Assembly: GCA_035578175.1 (NCBI GenBank)
Contig: JAQMRL010000016.1
Location: 2,667,501 to 2,731,500, forward strand
From: Catonia carolina
Lineage: Eukaryota; Arthropoda; Insecta; Hemiptera; Achilidae
DNA: 64,000 nt
Direction of reading: 5' to 3'
Positions within the stretch are counted from its first letter, which is position 1, and the number at the start of each line of letters is the position of its first letter. This document shows positions 21,114-32,381 of the stretch, one piece after another. The notes under the pieces are model-generated. The model did no database searches and had not been told where the DNA came from. It saw nothing but the letters and a program-made list of their open reading frames with translations. The position numbers were made by a program, and so were the translations under genes.

Positions 21114-22026
21114 ATCTGGTGTGAAACACTCACACAACTTTCTCTTACCAATGCATATAATTAATAATATACCTAACATTAGTGATAAAACGTTAGAAAT
21201 AAACAAAAAACTAACCTCAATAAACATAACCTTATTTTAATCATGAGTGAAAGACGCAAAATGAAAATTAACCTCAGTTTGCCTTGAAAATACGGAAAAT
21301 CGCTAAACTAGGCTCTGTAGAGAAAAATGTTTTAAACAAAAGTTGTAGATCATTTAATTTTATACAAATTTTATTGTATACACTTACGTCATAAAATGCA
21401 TACTAAGGCCGAAATCTTTAAAAAATCGATTTTTCACACGGTTTCATGAGAAAAAAACAAAATCATTTATTACCGCTGAACTAAGCGTTGTACAAAAAAA
21501 TGTTTGGAATAAAAGTTGCTGGATTTTAAATTCTCTACAACTTTTTTTATATAAATTTTTGCGTTAAAATGCATAATTAAGCTGTAGTCTTAATAAAATT
21601 ATATTTTTATGTGAAAACGGTCCCACCAAGAATTTCAGCAAACATGGCGCCTACCCTATCTTGTAAAGCATAAAACATTAAGCAAACCAGGCGATTTTTT
21701 AAAAAAAATATTAAGACCAGTTTTTGAGAACTTCGCAACAAAGCGAAAAATGACACGAATAAACTATTACTTCCGGTTGACCGATTTTGATGAAAATGTT
21801 CGTGTCGGGTCCGGTAATGGTATGTAACTGAATCTCCAAGTTTCAAGTTCGTACGATGTTTCGTTCTTGAGATATTTTGTCCACACACACATAGACCAAT
21901 CGTTAATAACATGTTTTTTGGGTTCAGGGGGTCTGAAAACGTGAATATCCGGTGAAAACTCGATTTCGAAAAAATCGACATGATAACAATACTTTCCTTC
22001 CTATATTCATAAAGGCAAGAGAAAGT
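21114..22026 (-). mobile_element. Helitron-like copy H14 with empty site in unit B
   Basis: A 913-bp complete minus copy. Unit B at about 37815-37825 has the empty site (CAAATTCCTATAAAAAAAGG), which fixes the ends at ...ATCTGGTG on the left and GAGAAAGT on the right, inside a T/A tract without a long target duplication. That is expected for Helitron/Helentron insertion. A 143-codon minus open frame (21607-22038) passes through it and is probably fortuitous. Confidence 0.9.
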
Positions 22027-22969
22027 AAAAAAAGGCACAGTTTTTACACAAACTAAGAAACGTGTTTGTATGTTGACTTACAGATGGCCTGCTTGTGATA
22101 TCTGTTTACATAAACAGTTATCATTATTCTAACCTACCTTTCACACTCAAACGAGTAAAAATATTCGCCTTTCATTATATTCTTTTTCTGTAAAGGCATT
22201 GGAGTAAAGTTGCGTTGGAGAATTCTCTACAAAATAAAAAGAATAATGACCGGTTTCAGATGTATATTGACCTGACTGCAATAAGTTTTATTGTGTAGTG
22301 GACAACCGGTTTGTATAGCCAGCCACTGAAGAGGGTTCGCATAGCAGATGGGTTAACGCGGGAGTAGAGTACTGGTCCAAGAAAGATGTGAGGTGGAATG
22401 CAGGGCCACCAAATAAGGATGGATTATTGTACGGTGCTGGAGGAATTCAACTCATACGCAAGTGAAGAAAGAAAGAAAGAAAGAAAGTGGTCTGTTCAGA
22501 GTGTGTGAATCTAGTTTGGGGTGGAGAAGTTGCTAAAAATTATGTGAAATGCATAATACGCATTATTATGAACCAGTACTGACTTATGCAGTGTGGTGTA
22601 ATGCAGCCTACTGAAATTATGTTAGAAAAGATTTTGTAAGAATTAATGTAATTGGGGGTGGAGAGAAAAAGTTACAATTATGTGGACAAGTCTATGGGAT
22701 GACGGAGTGGGTTGGCTATTAGGACAGCCTAGTTTGAGGGGGAAGGTAAAAGTCCTCTCGCATGACCAACAGTGAAATATTTGTGATAAAGATTTGATGC
22801 CATGAGAACATCCGAGGTGAAATGGTTCACTCACACAGCGATCTGATGACATTAACAAGAGGGTTAAGAATGAAATTAACAGAATGGTTAGGAATGTTTT
22901 TAGTATTTCGTATGTTTTAAAAATAATTTTTGGTATTTTTTTGCTAAATTCAATACTTAATATCGGACT
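22027..22969. other. Conserved A/B spacer with (GAAA)n
   Basis: 22027-22600 matches 37825-38389 and includes a (GAAA)n run at 22464-22487 (shorter in unit B). A stretch near 22560-22600 reads in one frame as a possible reverse-transcriptase scrap (YEPVLTYAVWCNAAY), which is too short to call. 22600-22970 shows nothing recognisable. Confidence 0.4.
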
Positions 22970-23143
22970 TTAATAAAAACCGAATAATACATGATTTTTG
23001 AGGATGTAAACAATGGTTGAAGCTTTCACTTATATCCTTTAATTGTTGTTATTATTCGTTCTATATAATTTATTTTTTTGTAGTATCAATATTATAATTT
23101 TAACCGATGCAAATAAAGTTTTTAAAATGAACCAACACCGTAT

Positions 23144-23164
23144 AGTTGCGCTATCTGGCGGCAG
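23144..23164 (+). promoter_or_regulatory. Conserved GCGCTATCTGGCG element, unit B copy 1
   Basis: Same element as at 5197 with one change (TCTGGCGGCAG). In unit B the whole block is duplicated in tandem (about 23020-23400 and 23440-23760), giving two elements 355 bp apart. Confidence 0.35.
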
Positions 23165-23498
23165 TTTTTTCATTTACAAAATGGACCATCGTTTAAGGAG
23201 GGAAAGTAGTAGTGATCGTGTGGTTGTTAATAAACGTGAAGAAAACAATTAGTACTATTAAACAGTCATAGGCTCGTATAGAAAAGTGGATAGTGGGTTA
23301 GAAGAATCTGCAGTCGACCAAACTAACTGATTGGTAAATTATGTTTTTGTTTTATTCACTAGCTGAAAAGTATTAAAATCTTTTCAGGTTATGTTGGGGA
23401 GTCGAAACTTATAAAAAGTTTAATAGAGGATGATCAATATTATAATAATTATTTTAACCTATTGAAATAAGGTTTTTTAAAACGTATCTACACCGCAT

Positions 23499-23519
23499 AG
23501 TTGCGCTATCTAGCGACAG
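23499..23519 (+). promoter_or_regulatory. Conserved GCGCTATCTAGCG element, unit B copy 2
   Basis: The second tandem copy, with core identical to the unit A element. It is again followed by the CTGCAGTCGACC stretch. Confidence 0.35.
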
Positions 23520-24429
23520 TTTTTCCATTTACAGAATGGTAGCTTTTCGTTTTTAGTTGAAAAGCAAAGTGATCAAGTGTTAGTAAATAAACGTGAAGCA
23601 TACAATTAATACTATTAAACAGTCGTAGACTATTATAGAAAAGTGGATAGTGGGTTCAAGGAATCTGCAGTCGACCAAACTAACTGATTGGTAAATGGTT
23701 TTTGTTTTATTTACTACTTGAAGAGTATTAAAATCTTTTCAGGTTATGTTTGGGAGTCGAAACATATAAAATGTTTAATAGGGGATGTGTATTCGGTTAT
23801 TCTAATCAAGTGTACTGGGCACTGCAGATTTAATTAGAGACGGTTTTGTGTTCAGTTGTGAAAATTATTCGGTCAGTGTTTACAAGATCCAAACTAGTTC
23901 ATTTGTCCTTGGGTCATGCCCTGTAACGTGGTCCAGAAATATTGAATCTAGTTACTTGATATTCGACAAAGTGAGACCGTTTTTACAAGTTTAGAGCTTC
24001 AAGGAAACATGATAGTATACGAGGTTCTATTAATCCTAATTTATATTATTTAATTGTACATGACAAAACCTACTTATTTACTTTTACCGAAGATTAACGT
24101 AAGGTGTAAAACATAACCTTAAACTTCGGAATTGAAATGTTTCTAAAGTCTGTTTTTAAAAAAATTAAAAGCGTAAAATACTCACCCTTTGTTTAAGAAG
24201 AAAAATCTTGATTTCCGAAATAAAATTAGGGAAGATGCCCGAGACTTAATAGAGCAATTTGTTGAAAATAAATGTGGCAGTTTGTAAAGAAAGGTAGCCA
24301 GTATAAATTTGGTGAAATAAATGTATGTCCTAGCAGTTAAATGGTTAGTAAAGAAATCTATTAGGCATTTTCTGTAGCATTGTCTTGTGCTGTTGCTGAT
24401 TACAGGTGAAAATGATTGGCTAGAAGTAA

Positions 24430-25020
24430 CCATTGATATAAAAATATGTGCAAATGATAAAATTAAGATATTAAGGAGGGATTGTAGTGCCTGTGCTACC
24501 CATGTTAATTTTACAAAATTCATGTTCCTTTTTCTCAGAAACTATTCAATGGAACTTTCTGAAATTTTTACAGCATGTAGTTATAATTCGTATTAGTTTA
24601 CTGAACCATATTCATAGTGATCCCATTTTAAGGGGGGGGGGGTTGGAAAAATAATTTCTGTGACTGTTAAAAAAATTGTTTTTTTTCACCGATTTTTCAT
24701 AAAAAATTTTTTGTAACGAATGTTTTTGCATGAATGTAGTCCAGTATGTGTATCTCATACAGTTATATCTGGTGTAGAAATTTCAGGACTATATCTTTAA
24801 TATTTTTTCAGAAAAAGGAACATGTGTACAGAAAATATAAATTTTCAGTAAAACACATTTTTAAAGTGTTAGAAGTGCGTAAAATTACTATATTTTATAT
24901 GCTAATAAGTCAATGTTATTGTAAACAGCTGTTCATCATTGCCAACCGTCAGTTGATAAATAATAAGAAAAATACATGTAAAGAAAGAAGCTAGTATATC
25001 TCCAAGCAGTTAAATGATTC
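24430..25020. other. Unit B-only insertion between partial and full exon blocks
   Basis: Unit B carries unrelated sequence after a partial exon-block copy (24380-24450). It includes an 11-G run at 24632-24642. The flanking exon-block sequence resumes at about 25010. No coding or element signature is recognised. Confidence 0.4.
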
Positions 25021-25194
25021 TTGTAAAGAAATCTATTAGGCATTTTCTGTAGCATTGTCTTGTGCTGTTGCTGATTACAGGTGAAAATGATTGGCTAGAA
25101 GTAACCATTGATATGAAAATATGTCCACATTGGTACATGGTGAATGTACATTGTATTTCAGTTGGACCTAATGTTATTGTTTTCTTGTGCGCAG

Positions 25195-25338
25195 GCAGCC
25201 TTGAAGTACACCACAACGTAAATTACTTGAGATACCATCCTGTGCTGGGACTGAATCTTAAATATCATTGGAAAAGGAAGTCTCATTGACAATTCAGTAT
25301 CCAAGAAAACTAGCCAATTTAGTGAATTTTCATTAGAG
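25195..25338 (+). other. Candidate 5' non-coding exon (144 bp), copy 2
   Basis: Same 144-bp block as at 614, with acceptor TTTTCTTGTGCGCAG and donor AGAG|GTAAGT. It lies 4.3 kb upstream of the gene 2 ATG. A partial copy of the adjoining upstream stretch occurs at 24380-24450, after which unit B carries unrelated sequence. Confidence 0.45.
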
Positions 25339-25411
25339 GTAAGTTTCTTTTATTTCATTAAATTTTATTTCTGAAAATTCAGTATAATTATTTATTTATG
25401 TCTTCTAAAAT

Positions 25412-25929
25412 TATTCGTAAGGCTGTTTTCATGTAAAAAAATTGTTTTTTTTTAAGATTGTGGCTTTAATATGCATTTTAACGCGAAAGAGAATTAAACG
25501 CTTGTAGAGAATTAAAAATTCTACGACATTTTAAAAAACCATTATAATGTATAACACTTAGTTTAGCGGTAATAAGCGATTTTCTGGTTTTTTCTTACAA
25601 ATACGTGTGAAAAATCAATTTTTTTCAAATTTCGGCCTTGCTATGCATTTTACGACATAAGTGCATATAATAAAATTTATAGGAAATTAAAAGATCTAAT
25701 ACTTTTAATTATGGCATTTTTCTCTACAGAGCCTAGTTTAGCGTAAAAGAGTGATTTTTCCGTATTTTTAAGCCAAACTGAGGTCGATTTTAATTTTGCG
25801 TCTTTCACTCATGATTAAAATAAGGTTATGTATTTTGATGTTAGTTTATTGTTTATTTCTAATGTTAGGATATATTGGTTATAATTTGCATTGGCACGAG
25901 AAAGTTGTGTGAGTTTTTCACACAAGATT
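25412..25929 (+). mobile_element. Helitron-like copy H15, 3' half
   Basis: A plus-strand 3' half from GGCTGTTTTCATG to the terminal CACACAAGATTTT. It directly abuts inverted copy H16, with the same junction as H4/H5 in unit A. Confidence 0.75.
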
Positions 25930-25934
25930 TTTTT

Positions 25935-26541
25935 TACTTATTTTCTTGCAAAAAACAACAGCAGAAAACCACTAATTACCACTACTGTAAGCATTGTACA
26001 AAATACAATAATAAGCATTAAATTTGAAATAAAAAGTTTTAGGTTTTAAAATGTGCTACAATTTTGATTGTATACACTTTTGCCCTAAATGCATATTAAG
26101 GCCGCAATCATTGAAACCATCTTTTTTCTACGAGAGCACAGCCTGGCCAAGAATTTCACCAACAAGTGCCTACATTATCACATATATTTGAAAAAATGTA
26201 CTAATTGAGGTGGTTTTTAAAAAATCGCAAGAGCTGTTTTTGAGAAAATGACAAAACAGTTAAATATGATACAAATAATCTACTACTTCTCGTTGACCGA
26301 TTTTGATGAAATTGTTCGTATTAGTTCTTCTAGTAGTACGTAACTTGCGTTTCAAGTTTCAACTTTGTACAATGTTTTGTTCTTGAGATATTTTTTTCAC
26401 GCACACTAAGACCAATCACTAAAACATGTTTTTTGGGTTCAGCTACTCTGAAAACATATTTATCCGGTGAAAGCTCCCTTTCAAAAATAAACATGGAAAT
26501 GACACTTTCCTTCCAATATATTCATATAGGCAAGAGAAAGT
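25935..26541 (-). mobile_element. Helitron-like copy H16, partial
   Basis: A minus-strand partner of H15, ending at GGCAAGAGAAAGT. Unit A counterpart 7728-8330, unit C counterpart in 47143-48069. Confidence 0.75.
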
Positions 26542-26707
26542 GAGTATTAAATCATAGGTTGCTATATAGCATGATCGCTTTTTCATTTGATACCAGCGTG
26601 GGTCATTTTTTGTTATGTTTAAGGCAAAATGATACATTTGTTGTGAAACCAAAATTTGTAAAACAGGACAAAGTTTCAGAGAAAAAATAAAAGTACTGTA
26701 CCAAATA

Positions 26708-27575
26708 TAGGGTGATTCAAAAAGAGCGCCGGTTTTGATATATCAAATTAAGAGATTTATTTTATTGAAAAACTGAAAATAAATACTTCAACAAGTTCAT
26801 CTTACCTTCCGATATCATGTATGAAAAATGATGTCATGCATGTGACATGCATGTGTCCTCCTCTACTGCGCTGGCGCGCATCAACTGTGTCCATGAAATT
26901 GGATATTACTGCACGACAAGTTTCGACTTCCATTTGCCCGATAACCCGTCGAATTTCCTCCTTCAAGTCATTGATGTTTCGGGGTTTATTGGCATACACC
27001 AATGACTTCAGATGACCCCAAAGATGAAAGTCACAAGGCGTCAAGTCACACGACCTTGGTGGCCATTGATGGTCGGAATTACGAGAAATGATGCGATCCT
27101 GGAACCGTTCACGGAGCAACAATATTGTTTCTCGTGCAGCAACTGCATTTTAGACGGGTGGTATTGGAGATCGTACCGAAGAATTCTCCGTATTCTCGGC
27201 CAGAACGACGACGTCCAGAACTTTTAAGGTCGACTGTTGAACCCGTCTCAAAAAACTTTTTCATGAGCCTGCGAACTGTTGATTCATTCGGTGCTTCATT
27301 ACGTACTTGAGTACCGCGAAGTCGCCTGACAGTAGCCGCATAACTCTCTCCACTCTGGTAAAATATTTTGACGATTAACACTCGTTGTGCAATAGTAAAC
27401 TTCTCCATGGTTAGACACAGACTGCGAGAGTACTACACTGCAAACAAGATAAACTACAACTGAATCGTCAATCGGAATGTTCTCCGAAATAGAAATGAGG
27501 TCTAACAATGTTGCCAACCGATAAACAAAAATTTACCAGCCATTTAAAAACCGGCGCTCTTTTTGAATCACCCGT
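26708..27575 (-). mobile_element. Tc1/mariner-type element, internally deleted (unit B)
   Basis: 868 bp, with ~27-bp terminal inverted repeats (GGGTGATTCAAAAAGAGCGC... at the left, the inverse at the right) flanked by TA. Units A (about 9425) and C (about 48225) have the empty site CCAAATACTAGT, which proves insertion after duplication. The same family, deleted differently, is at 53663-54624. Confidence 0.93.
26802..27408 (-). pseudogene. Deleted Tc1/mariner-type transposase (unit B copy)
   Basis: The minus-strand remnant begins at ATG 27408 with an N-terminal helix-turn-helix region (MEKFTIAQRVLIV, GESYAATVRRLRG, NESTVRRLMKKF, GSGRR-type linker). It then changes frame at an internal deletion, so the first two catalytic acidic positions are missing. 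The C-terminal part retains WPPRSCDLTPCDFHLWGHLK, with the last catalytic Asp region, and a tail that ends near 26802. It cannot encode an active transposase but keeps both inverted repeats, so it could be moved in trans. Confidence 0.88.
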
Positions 27576-27669
27576 TACTAGTACTTGTATAGTATAGGCC
27601 AGGTACTGGCACAATAAAACAATTATTCTAATGTATCGTCAGAATGATGGAAATTACTTATGTAAAGTT

Positions 27670-27969
27670 GTTTTTTTATTCCTAATGTGAGTACATTGCA
27701 ATCTGTCCCAATTAGATGAGAATGATGTGTATGACGTATAAAGGAGGTGTAGTCTTGCACTGACTCAGGCCAATTATTCTTGCGAGGGTGTGGTTAATTG
27801 AACCCCAACCATCAAAGTACACCGGTAACCTCTGTCTATTATTCAAATGCGTATAAAAGTAAAACTAACTTGACTAGGATTTGAACTAGGAACGTACGTC
27901 TCCTTAAATAGCTGTGTGTTGAGGTGAGTTGCAGTGACGACTTTACCTCTAGACTAACCTGGTGGGTAC
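27670..27969 (-). mobile_element. tRNA-derived SINE (family III), unit B
   Basis: Minus orientation. The tRNA-like head at the right end has A box TAGTCTAGAGG (slightly degenerate) and B box AGTTCAAATCC. A ~190-bp body and an A tail (T run at 27670-27677 on +) follow. The head is lost in units A and C. Confidence 0.75.
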
Positions 27970-28236
27970 TTCAGTAAGGTGTGTGCATATGAAAAGTAAA
28001 GTGACTATAGATGATGGGTGAGGGAGGGACGGACGGGGAGTGGAGGATATCAGTTGCTCTTCTGTAAGGGCCACAAGCCAGTAACCGGCCTCTACCATCG
28101 GAAGTGACTGTACGTGATGGGCTGGGGGTGTGGTGGAGTGGACCCAGTGCAGCCACAATTCAAATAACACAAGATCATGCCAAAGAAAAAAAAAACAAAG
28201 TTGATATTTTCTAGCATTTATTTTAAAAAAGTTGTG
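27970..28236. other. Unit B-only GC-richer spacer
   Basis: A G-rich stretch (28013-28045, GAGGGAGGGACGGACGGGG; 28118-28145) with no gene. It is absent upstream of genes 1 and 3 and is possibly part of an unidentified insertion. Confidence 0.4.
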
Positions 28237-28282
28237 ATACCATCACACAACTTTCTCCTGCCAATGTAGATAATGAACAATA

Positions 28283-29565
28283 CGAGTGTGGTCCCAAAAG
28301 TACCCATTCTAACAAAGAAAACACAAAAATTTTGGCAAAGAATTAATTTATTTTTCAACATAATATCCTTTCAGCTCTATACACTTTTCCCAGCGAATTT
28401 CAATAAGTTAGATACCTTTTTTTATAACAAGAACTGTTTTGCTTCTCAAAATAACCATTAACTGCTGGCATCACTTTATCGTTGGAAAATTTTTGACCAC
28501 TGAGCCATTTTTTCAAGTTTGGGAATAGAAAATAATCTGGGGTAATTCTGGCGAATAGGGTGCATGAGGTAGCATTTCAAACTTCAATTCATTGATTTTG
28601 GCCATTTCAATAATGGGTTTGTCAGCTGGTGTATTGTCTTGATGAATCAACACTTTTTTCTTAGCCAAATGCGGCCGTTTTTGCTTTATTTCTTCACTCA
28701 AACATTACAGTAAGTTTGCATAATACTCGCCACTGATAGTTTTTCTTTTTCAAGATAGTCAATGAAAATTATCCCACGCGCATCCCAAAAAACCGACGAA
28801 ATGACCTTGCCTGCAGATGGAACTGTGTCGCCTTCTTTGGAGCCGGTTCTCCCTTTTCAGTCCATTGTTTTGATCATTCTTTTGTCTCTGGTGTGAAGTG
28901 ATGGACCCATGTTTCATCCATGCTTATGAAACTACGCAAAAATTCTGCTTTGTTGCTGTGAAACTTCACTAAACACCCAATTGAAACATCTTCATGACAC
29001 TGGTTTTGCTAGAGTGTGAGCATACGCGGCACCCATCTTGCACACAGCTTTCTCATGTCCAAATTTTCAGATAATATACGATGTACCGTTTTTTTGAAAT
29101 GCTTACTATGTCCGCTAGCTCGCGCACTTTCAGTCGACGATCATCCAGTACCACTTTGGGGATTTTCTTCACAATTTCTGGAGTTGTCACCTCATTTGGT
29201 CTACCACTGCGATGCTCGTCTTGGCAGGTCGTACGGCCTCTTTTAAACTTTGGTACCCAATATTTTACTGTTGTAAATGAAGTAGCAGTCTCACCTAGAA
29301 TAGAATCTAGTTCAGCTTTTATATTGTTTCGGCTGAGGACTTTCAATAAAAGTATTGTAACGTATAACGAAGACCAATTTTCTCCATTTTCACAAATTCA
29401 CTAAAAACGTTCAATATTGATGGCTCCCAAATAAATATTAAACAACATGGCGTCTTCAAACTTGTAACATATGCTTTATAGATTGTGTAATTTCTAATAG
29501 AATGATATTTTTCAAACAACTACGCCATCTTTAGGTCAGGCCGGGTACTTATGGTACCACCCTCG
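28283..29565 (-). mobile_element. mariner element upstream of gene 2
   Basis: A 1283-bp mariner with ~25-bp inverted repeats (CGAGTGTGGTCCCAAAAGTA at the left; the right end inverse begins CGAGGGTGGTACCATAAGTA), flanked by TA. It lies 92 bp before the gene 2 ATG exon, within the putative last intron. It splits sequence that is continuous at about 10728 and 50212, so it inserted after duplication. Confidence 0.95.
28489..29387 (-). pseudogene. mariner transposase pseudogene
   Basis: Start at 29387 (minus). The N-terminal bipartite DNA-binding region is readable (NNIKAELDSILGETATSF, YWVPKFKRGRT, GRPNEVTTPEIVKKI, LADIVSISKKR). It is followed by frame disruptions. The C-terminal catalytic part (28513-28701) shows LIHQDNTPAD with the second Asp, and PHAPYSPELPQIIFYSQT, where the expected LAPSDYFLF motif holding the third Asp is disrupted by a frameshift. 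The first catalytic region (GDE-type) is not readable in frame. The length is right for mariner (~345 codons), so this is a decayed full-length copy. Confidence 0.9.
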
Positions 29566-29656
29566 TATAACGTATGTTTATTACGTATACGTGATGCGTG
29601 GCAGTGCCACAGGTGTTTCTGTCATTAAATATAATAAAATGTGTTGTTGTTTTCAG

Positions 29657-31183
29657 ATGGCTGATGCAACTGGAGTGGGAGTGGACTCTTCAAGCAGAAC
29701 AGCCTCACAAGTCTGTAAATTATGTAGACTGGCTACCATTGACTGCCACAACAAGAATAAACTCATTGCGTACTGTGCAAAGTGTAAGAAGAGATTACGT
29801 AAACAAAGAACCAAATCTTGGTATGGTAAAATTAAACAGCTGTACGACTCTTGTTTGACTTGCATGAATACGTTTTATAATAACCTCTCATACGAACCAC
29901 ATGACTGTACACTAGAAGGCATATTCGTTTGTGATGGTTGTGGCAGAGTATTCCTCCACAAGGAGAATATAACGCTACATGTAAGTAAATGTCACAAAAT
30001 CATTTCAAAAATGAATGCAACTGTAAGTGAAAACAATGGCCAAAGAGATTCAAAATCGGAATTGACGTTGGAACATTGTGGGAGTACTTCTAGATTGAGT
30101 GAAAGTAGCAGTGGCCACAAGATGTCTAAATCAACTGACAATATGATTGGCCAGTCTAAATTACCCAAAACGTGTAAAGATGTCACTTGTAGTATTTGTG
30201 GGAAGGTTTTTAGTCGTAAATCCGCTTTAACTACACATATGCATGTACATACAGAAGAGAAACCTTTTAACTGTAAGTTTTGCAACAAAGACTTTAAATT
30301 ACTTGGAAATTTAAAAAGACATTTGCGAATTCATACAGGAGAGAAACCATTCAAGTGTAAGTTTTGCAATAAAGAGTTTATACAACTTGACGATTTAAAA
30401 AGACATTTGCGAATTCATACAGGGGAGAAACCGTTCAAATGTAAATTATGTAATAAAAAATTTACACAGTCATCTAATTTAAATAGTCACATGCGTTTAC
30501 ATACAGGGGAGAAACCGTTCAAGTGTAAATTCTGTAATAAAAAGTTTACACGGTCATCTCATTTAAATACTCATCTGCGTTTACATACCGGAGAAAAACC
30601 GTTCAAATGTAAATTCTGTAATAAAAAGTTTGCAGATTTATCTAGTTTAAATAGGCACCTGCGATTACATACAGGGGAGAAACCGTTCAAATGTAAATTC
30701 TGTAATAAAACGTTTACACAGTCATCTGATTTAACTAAACATGTGCGTTTACATACAGGGGAGAAACCGTTCAAATGTAAATTCTGTAATAAAAAGTTTA
30801 CACAGTCATCTGATTTAACTAAACATGTGCGTTTACATACAGGGGAGAAACCGTTCAACTGTAAATATTGTAATAAAAAGTTTACAAATTCATCTGGTTT
30901 AAGTAATCATGTGCGTTTACATACAGGGGAGAAGCCATTCAATTGTAAATTCTGTAATAAAAAGTTTACACATTCATCTGCTTTAACTAATCATGTGCGT
31001 TTACATACAGGGGAGAAGCCATTCAACTGTAAATTCTGTAATAAAAAGTTTACACATTCATCTGGTTTTACTTATCATGTGCGTTTACATACAGGGGAGA
31101 AGCCATTCAATTGTAAATTCTGTAATAAAAAGTTTACAACTTCATCTAATTTAAATACTCACATGCGTAGACATATAGAATAG
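29657..31183 (+). CDS. C2H2 zinc-finger protein 2 (12 canonical fingers)
   Basis: A 508-aa paralogue of gene 1 with the same start logic (ATG straight after GTTGTTGTTTTCAG). The 175-residue N-terminal region differs from gene 1 at only about six positions (for example L/M after CLTC, ELTLEH, SKLPKTCKDV). The Cys module and H-x3-C-H finger are intact. Twelve C2H2 fingers follow, with -1/3/6 residues R/A/T, L/N/R, Q/D/R, Q/N/S, R/H/T, D/S/R, Q/D/K, Q/D/K, N/G/N, H/A/N, H/G/Y, T/N/T. The first linker is TEEKPF instead of TGEKPF. Finger 11 has Phe for the usual Leu of the helix. The longer array implies a longer DNA target than gene 1. Transcription factor function is inferred from the fold and the target is unknown. 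Confidence 0.93.
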   Translation: MADATGVGVDSSSRTASQVCKLCRLATIDCHNKNKLIAYCAKCKKRLRKQRTKSWYGKIKQLYDSCLTCMNTFYNNLSYEPHDCTLEGIFVCDGCGRVFLHKENITLHVSKCHKIISKMNATVSENNGQRDSKSELTLEHCGSTSRLSESSSGHKMSKSTDNMIGQSKLPKTCKDVTCSICGKVFSRKSALTTHMHVHTEEKPFNCKFCNKDFKLLGNLKRHLRIHTGEKPFKCKFCNKEFIQLDDLKRHLRIHTGEKPFKCKLCNKKFTQSSNLNSHMRLHTGEKPFKCKFCNKKFTRSSHLNTHLRLHTGEKPFKCKFCNKKFADLSSLNRHLRLHTGEKPFKCKFCNKTFTQSSDLTKHVRLHTGEKPFKCKFCNKKFTQSSDLTKHVRLHTGEKPFNCKYCNKKFTNSSGLSNHVRLHTGEKPFNCKFCNKKFTHSSALTNHVRLHTGEKPFNCKFCNKKFTHSSGFTYHVRLHTGEKPFNCKFCNKKFTTSSNLNTHMRRHIE

Positions 31184-31372
31184 AAAACACACAATTTTAT
31201 GATTTGCAATAAAAATATGCATGTGGTTCATCTTTAAATACCATTTTTGTATGAACACAAATAAACCATAAAAATATAAATCGTGCAGTAAAATTTCTCT
31301 GCTATTCATGGCTTCTTCTAGAAGTTTGCTTATGTATAGAGTAGAGTGAAAGTGCAGATGTAAAGTTTGCAA

Positions 31373-31378
31373 AATAAA
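31373..31378 (+). promoter_or_regulatory. Polyadenylation signal, gene 2
   Basis: AATAAA in the same GCAAAATAAACTCTG context as after gene 1, 190 bp past the stop. The surrounding 3' UTR is nearly identical to gene 1. Confidence 0.6.
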
Positions 31379-31466
31379 CTCTGTACAATTAACGTCATTC
31401 AAGAACACATTGCATGCGTAACCCACAGGATGAATACTTGGTCTGATAAATGTGTATCTCTTTTTG

Positions 31467-32381
31467 ACTTTCTCTTGTCTATGTGAATATGTAGGAAGGA
31501 AAGTATTGTTTTCATGTCAATGTTTTGAAAGCGGGTTTTTACCAGAGATAAACAATTTCAGATTTCTTAAATCCAAAAAAACATGTTTTAGTGGTTGGGC
31601 TGTGTGCGTTTGTGTGTGTCTTCTAAATATCTCAAGAACGGAACATCGTATGAAGTTCAAACTTAAAACTTAAGTTAGGTACCACTAGAGGACCTGACAC
31701 AAACATTTTCATCAAAATCGGTCAGTAGAAATGGTAAGTTTTACTTTTTGTTTTTTTTTATAACTGCACATATGAATTTTTTTGAATTGCCTCATTTACT
31801 ACATAATTATGCTGTACAAGATACGGTAGGTGCGCCATGTCTGCTGAAATTCTTGGGGAGGTGGTTCTCTGGTAGTAAAAGCGGTTTTTTTAATATTGTG
31901 GCCTTAATAAGCATTTCAGCGCAGAAGTGTATAATCAAAGTTGCAGACAATTTAAAAGTCTAAAAAAATTATTTTATGTCATTTCTTTGTATAATCATAA
32001 TACTGCTAAACATAGTTTAGCAGTAATTAGTGATTTTTTGTTGTGTTTTTTTAATGAAAATCTGTAAAAACATGGATTTTTTAAGATATCGCCCTTAGTA
32101 TGCATTTAACGACAAAAGTGTGAATATTCAAATTTATAGGAATTTAAGTGATCTACTTTTTTATTGTAAGCATTTTCTCTACAGAGCCTAGTTTAGTGTC
32201 AACAAGTGATTTTCCATATTATTGAGCCAAACCAAGGTAGGTTTTCATTTTGCATCATTCACATAAGATTAAAATTAGGTTATGTTTTTTAGGTTGAATT
32301 TTTCTTTATTGCTAATGTTAGGTTGTATTGTTCATAATTTGCATTGGGAAGTGAAAGTCGTGTGAGTGTTAAACACCAGAT
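31467..32381 (+). mobile_element. Helitron-like copy H17, full length
   Basis: Duplicate of H9 with a shorter GT tract. Inverse motif GGGAAGTGAAAGT and end AACACCAGATTTT are visible. Confidence 0.85.

Larger units (their letters stand above)
1..22600 (+). repeat. Segmental duplication unit A
   Basis: The first of three related units. Parts of 1-12300 match 41900-51600 (unit C), and 12080-15980 plus 19290-22600 match 31184-38385 (unit B). Short peptides at 4875-5063 and 6146-6337 (minus) recur almost unchanged at 44069-44257 and 46836-47027, which confirms collinearity. The left edge of the unit lies outside the window. Insertions private to this unit include the 682-bp array, the Penelope-like copy at 20.35 kb and the Helitron-like copy at 21.1 kb. 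The boundaries are estimates. Confidence 0.8.

Noticed and set aside
21607..22038. 143-aa minus open frame.
   Set aside because: It lies wholly in a Helitron-like copy. Other copies break the frame at the GT tract, and there is no recognisable domain.
22643..22858. 71-aa minus open frame and the nearby scrap resembling reverse transcriptase.
   Set aside because: Too short and frame-broken to assign to any family with confidence.
25062..25289. 75-aa frame across the exon block taken as a protein-coding gene.
   Set aside because: It starts with GTG, crosses the predicted acceptor, and is broken in units A and C, for example by stops or indels before the 144-bp block.
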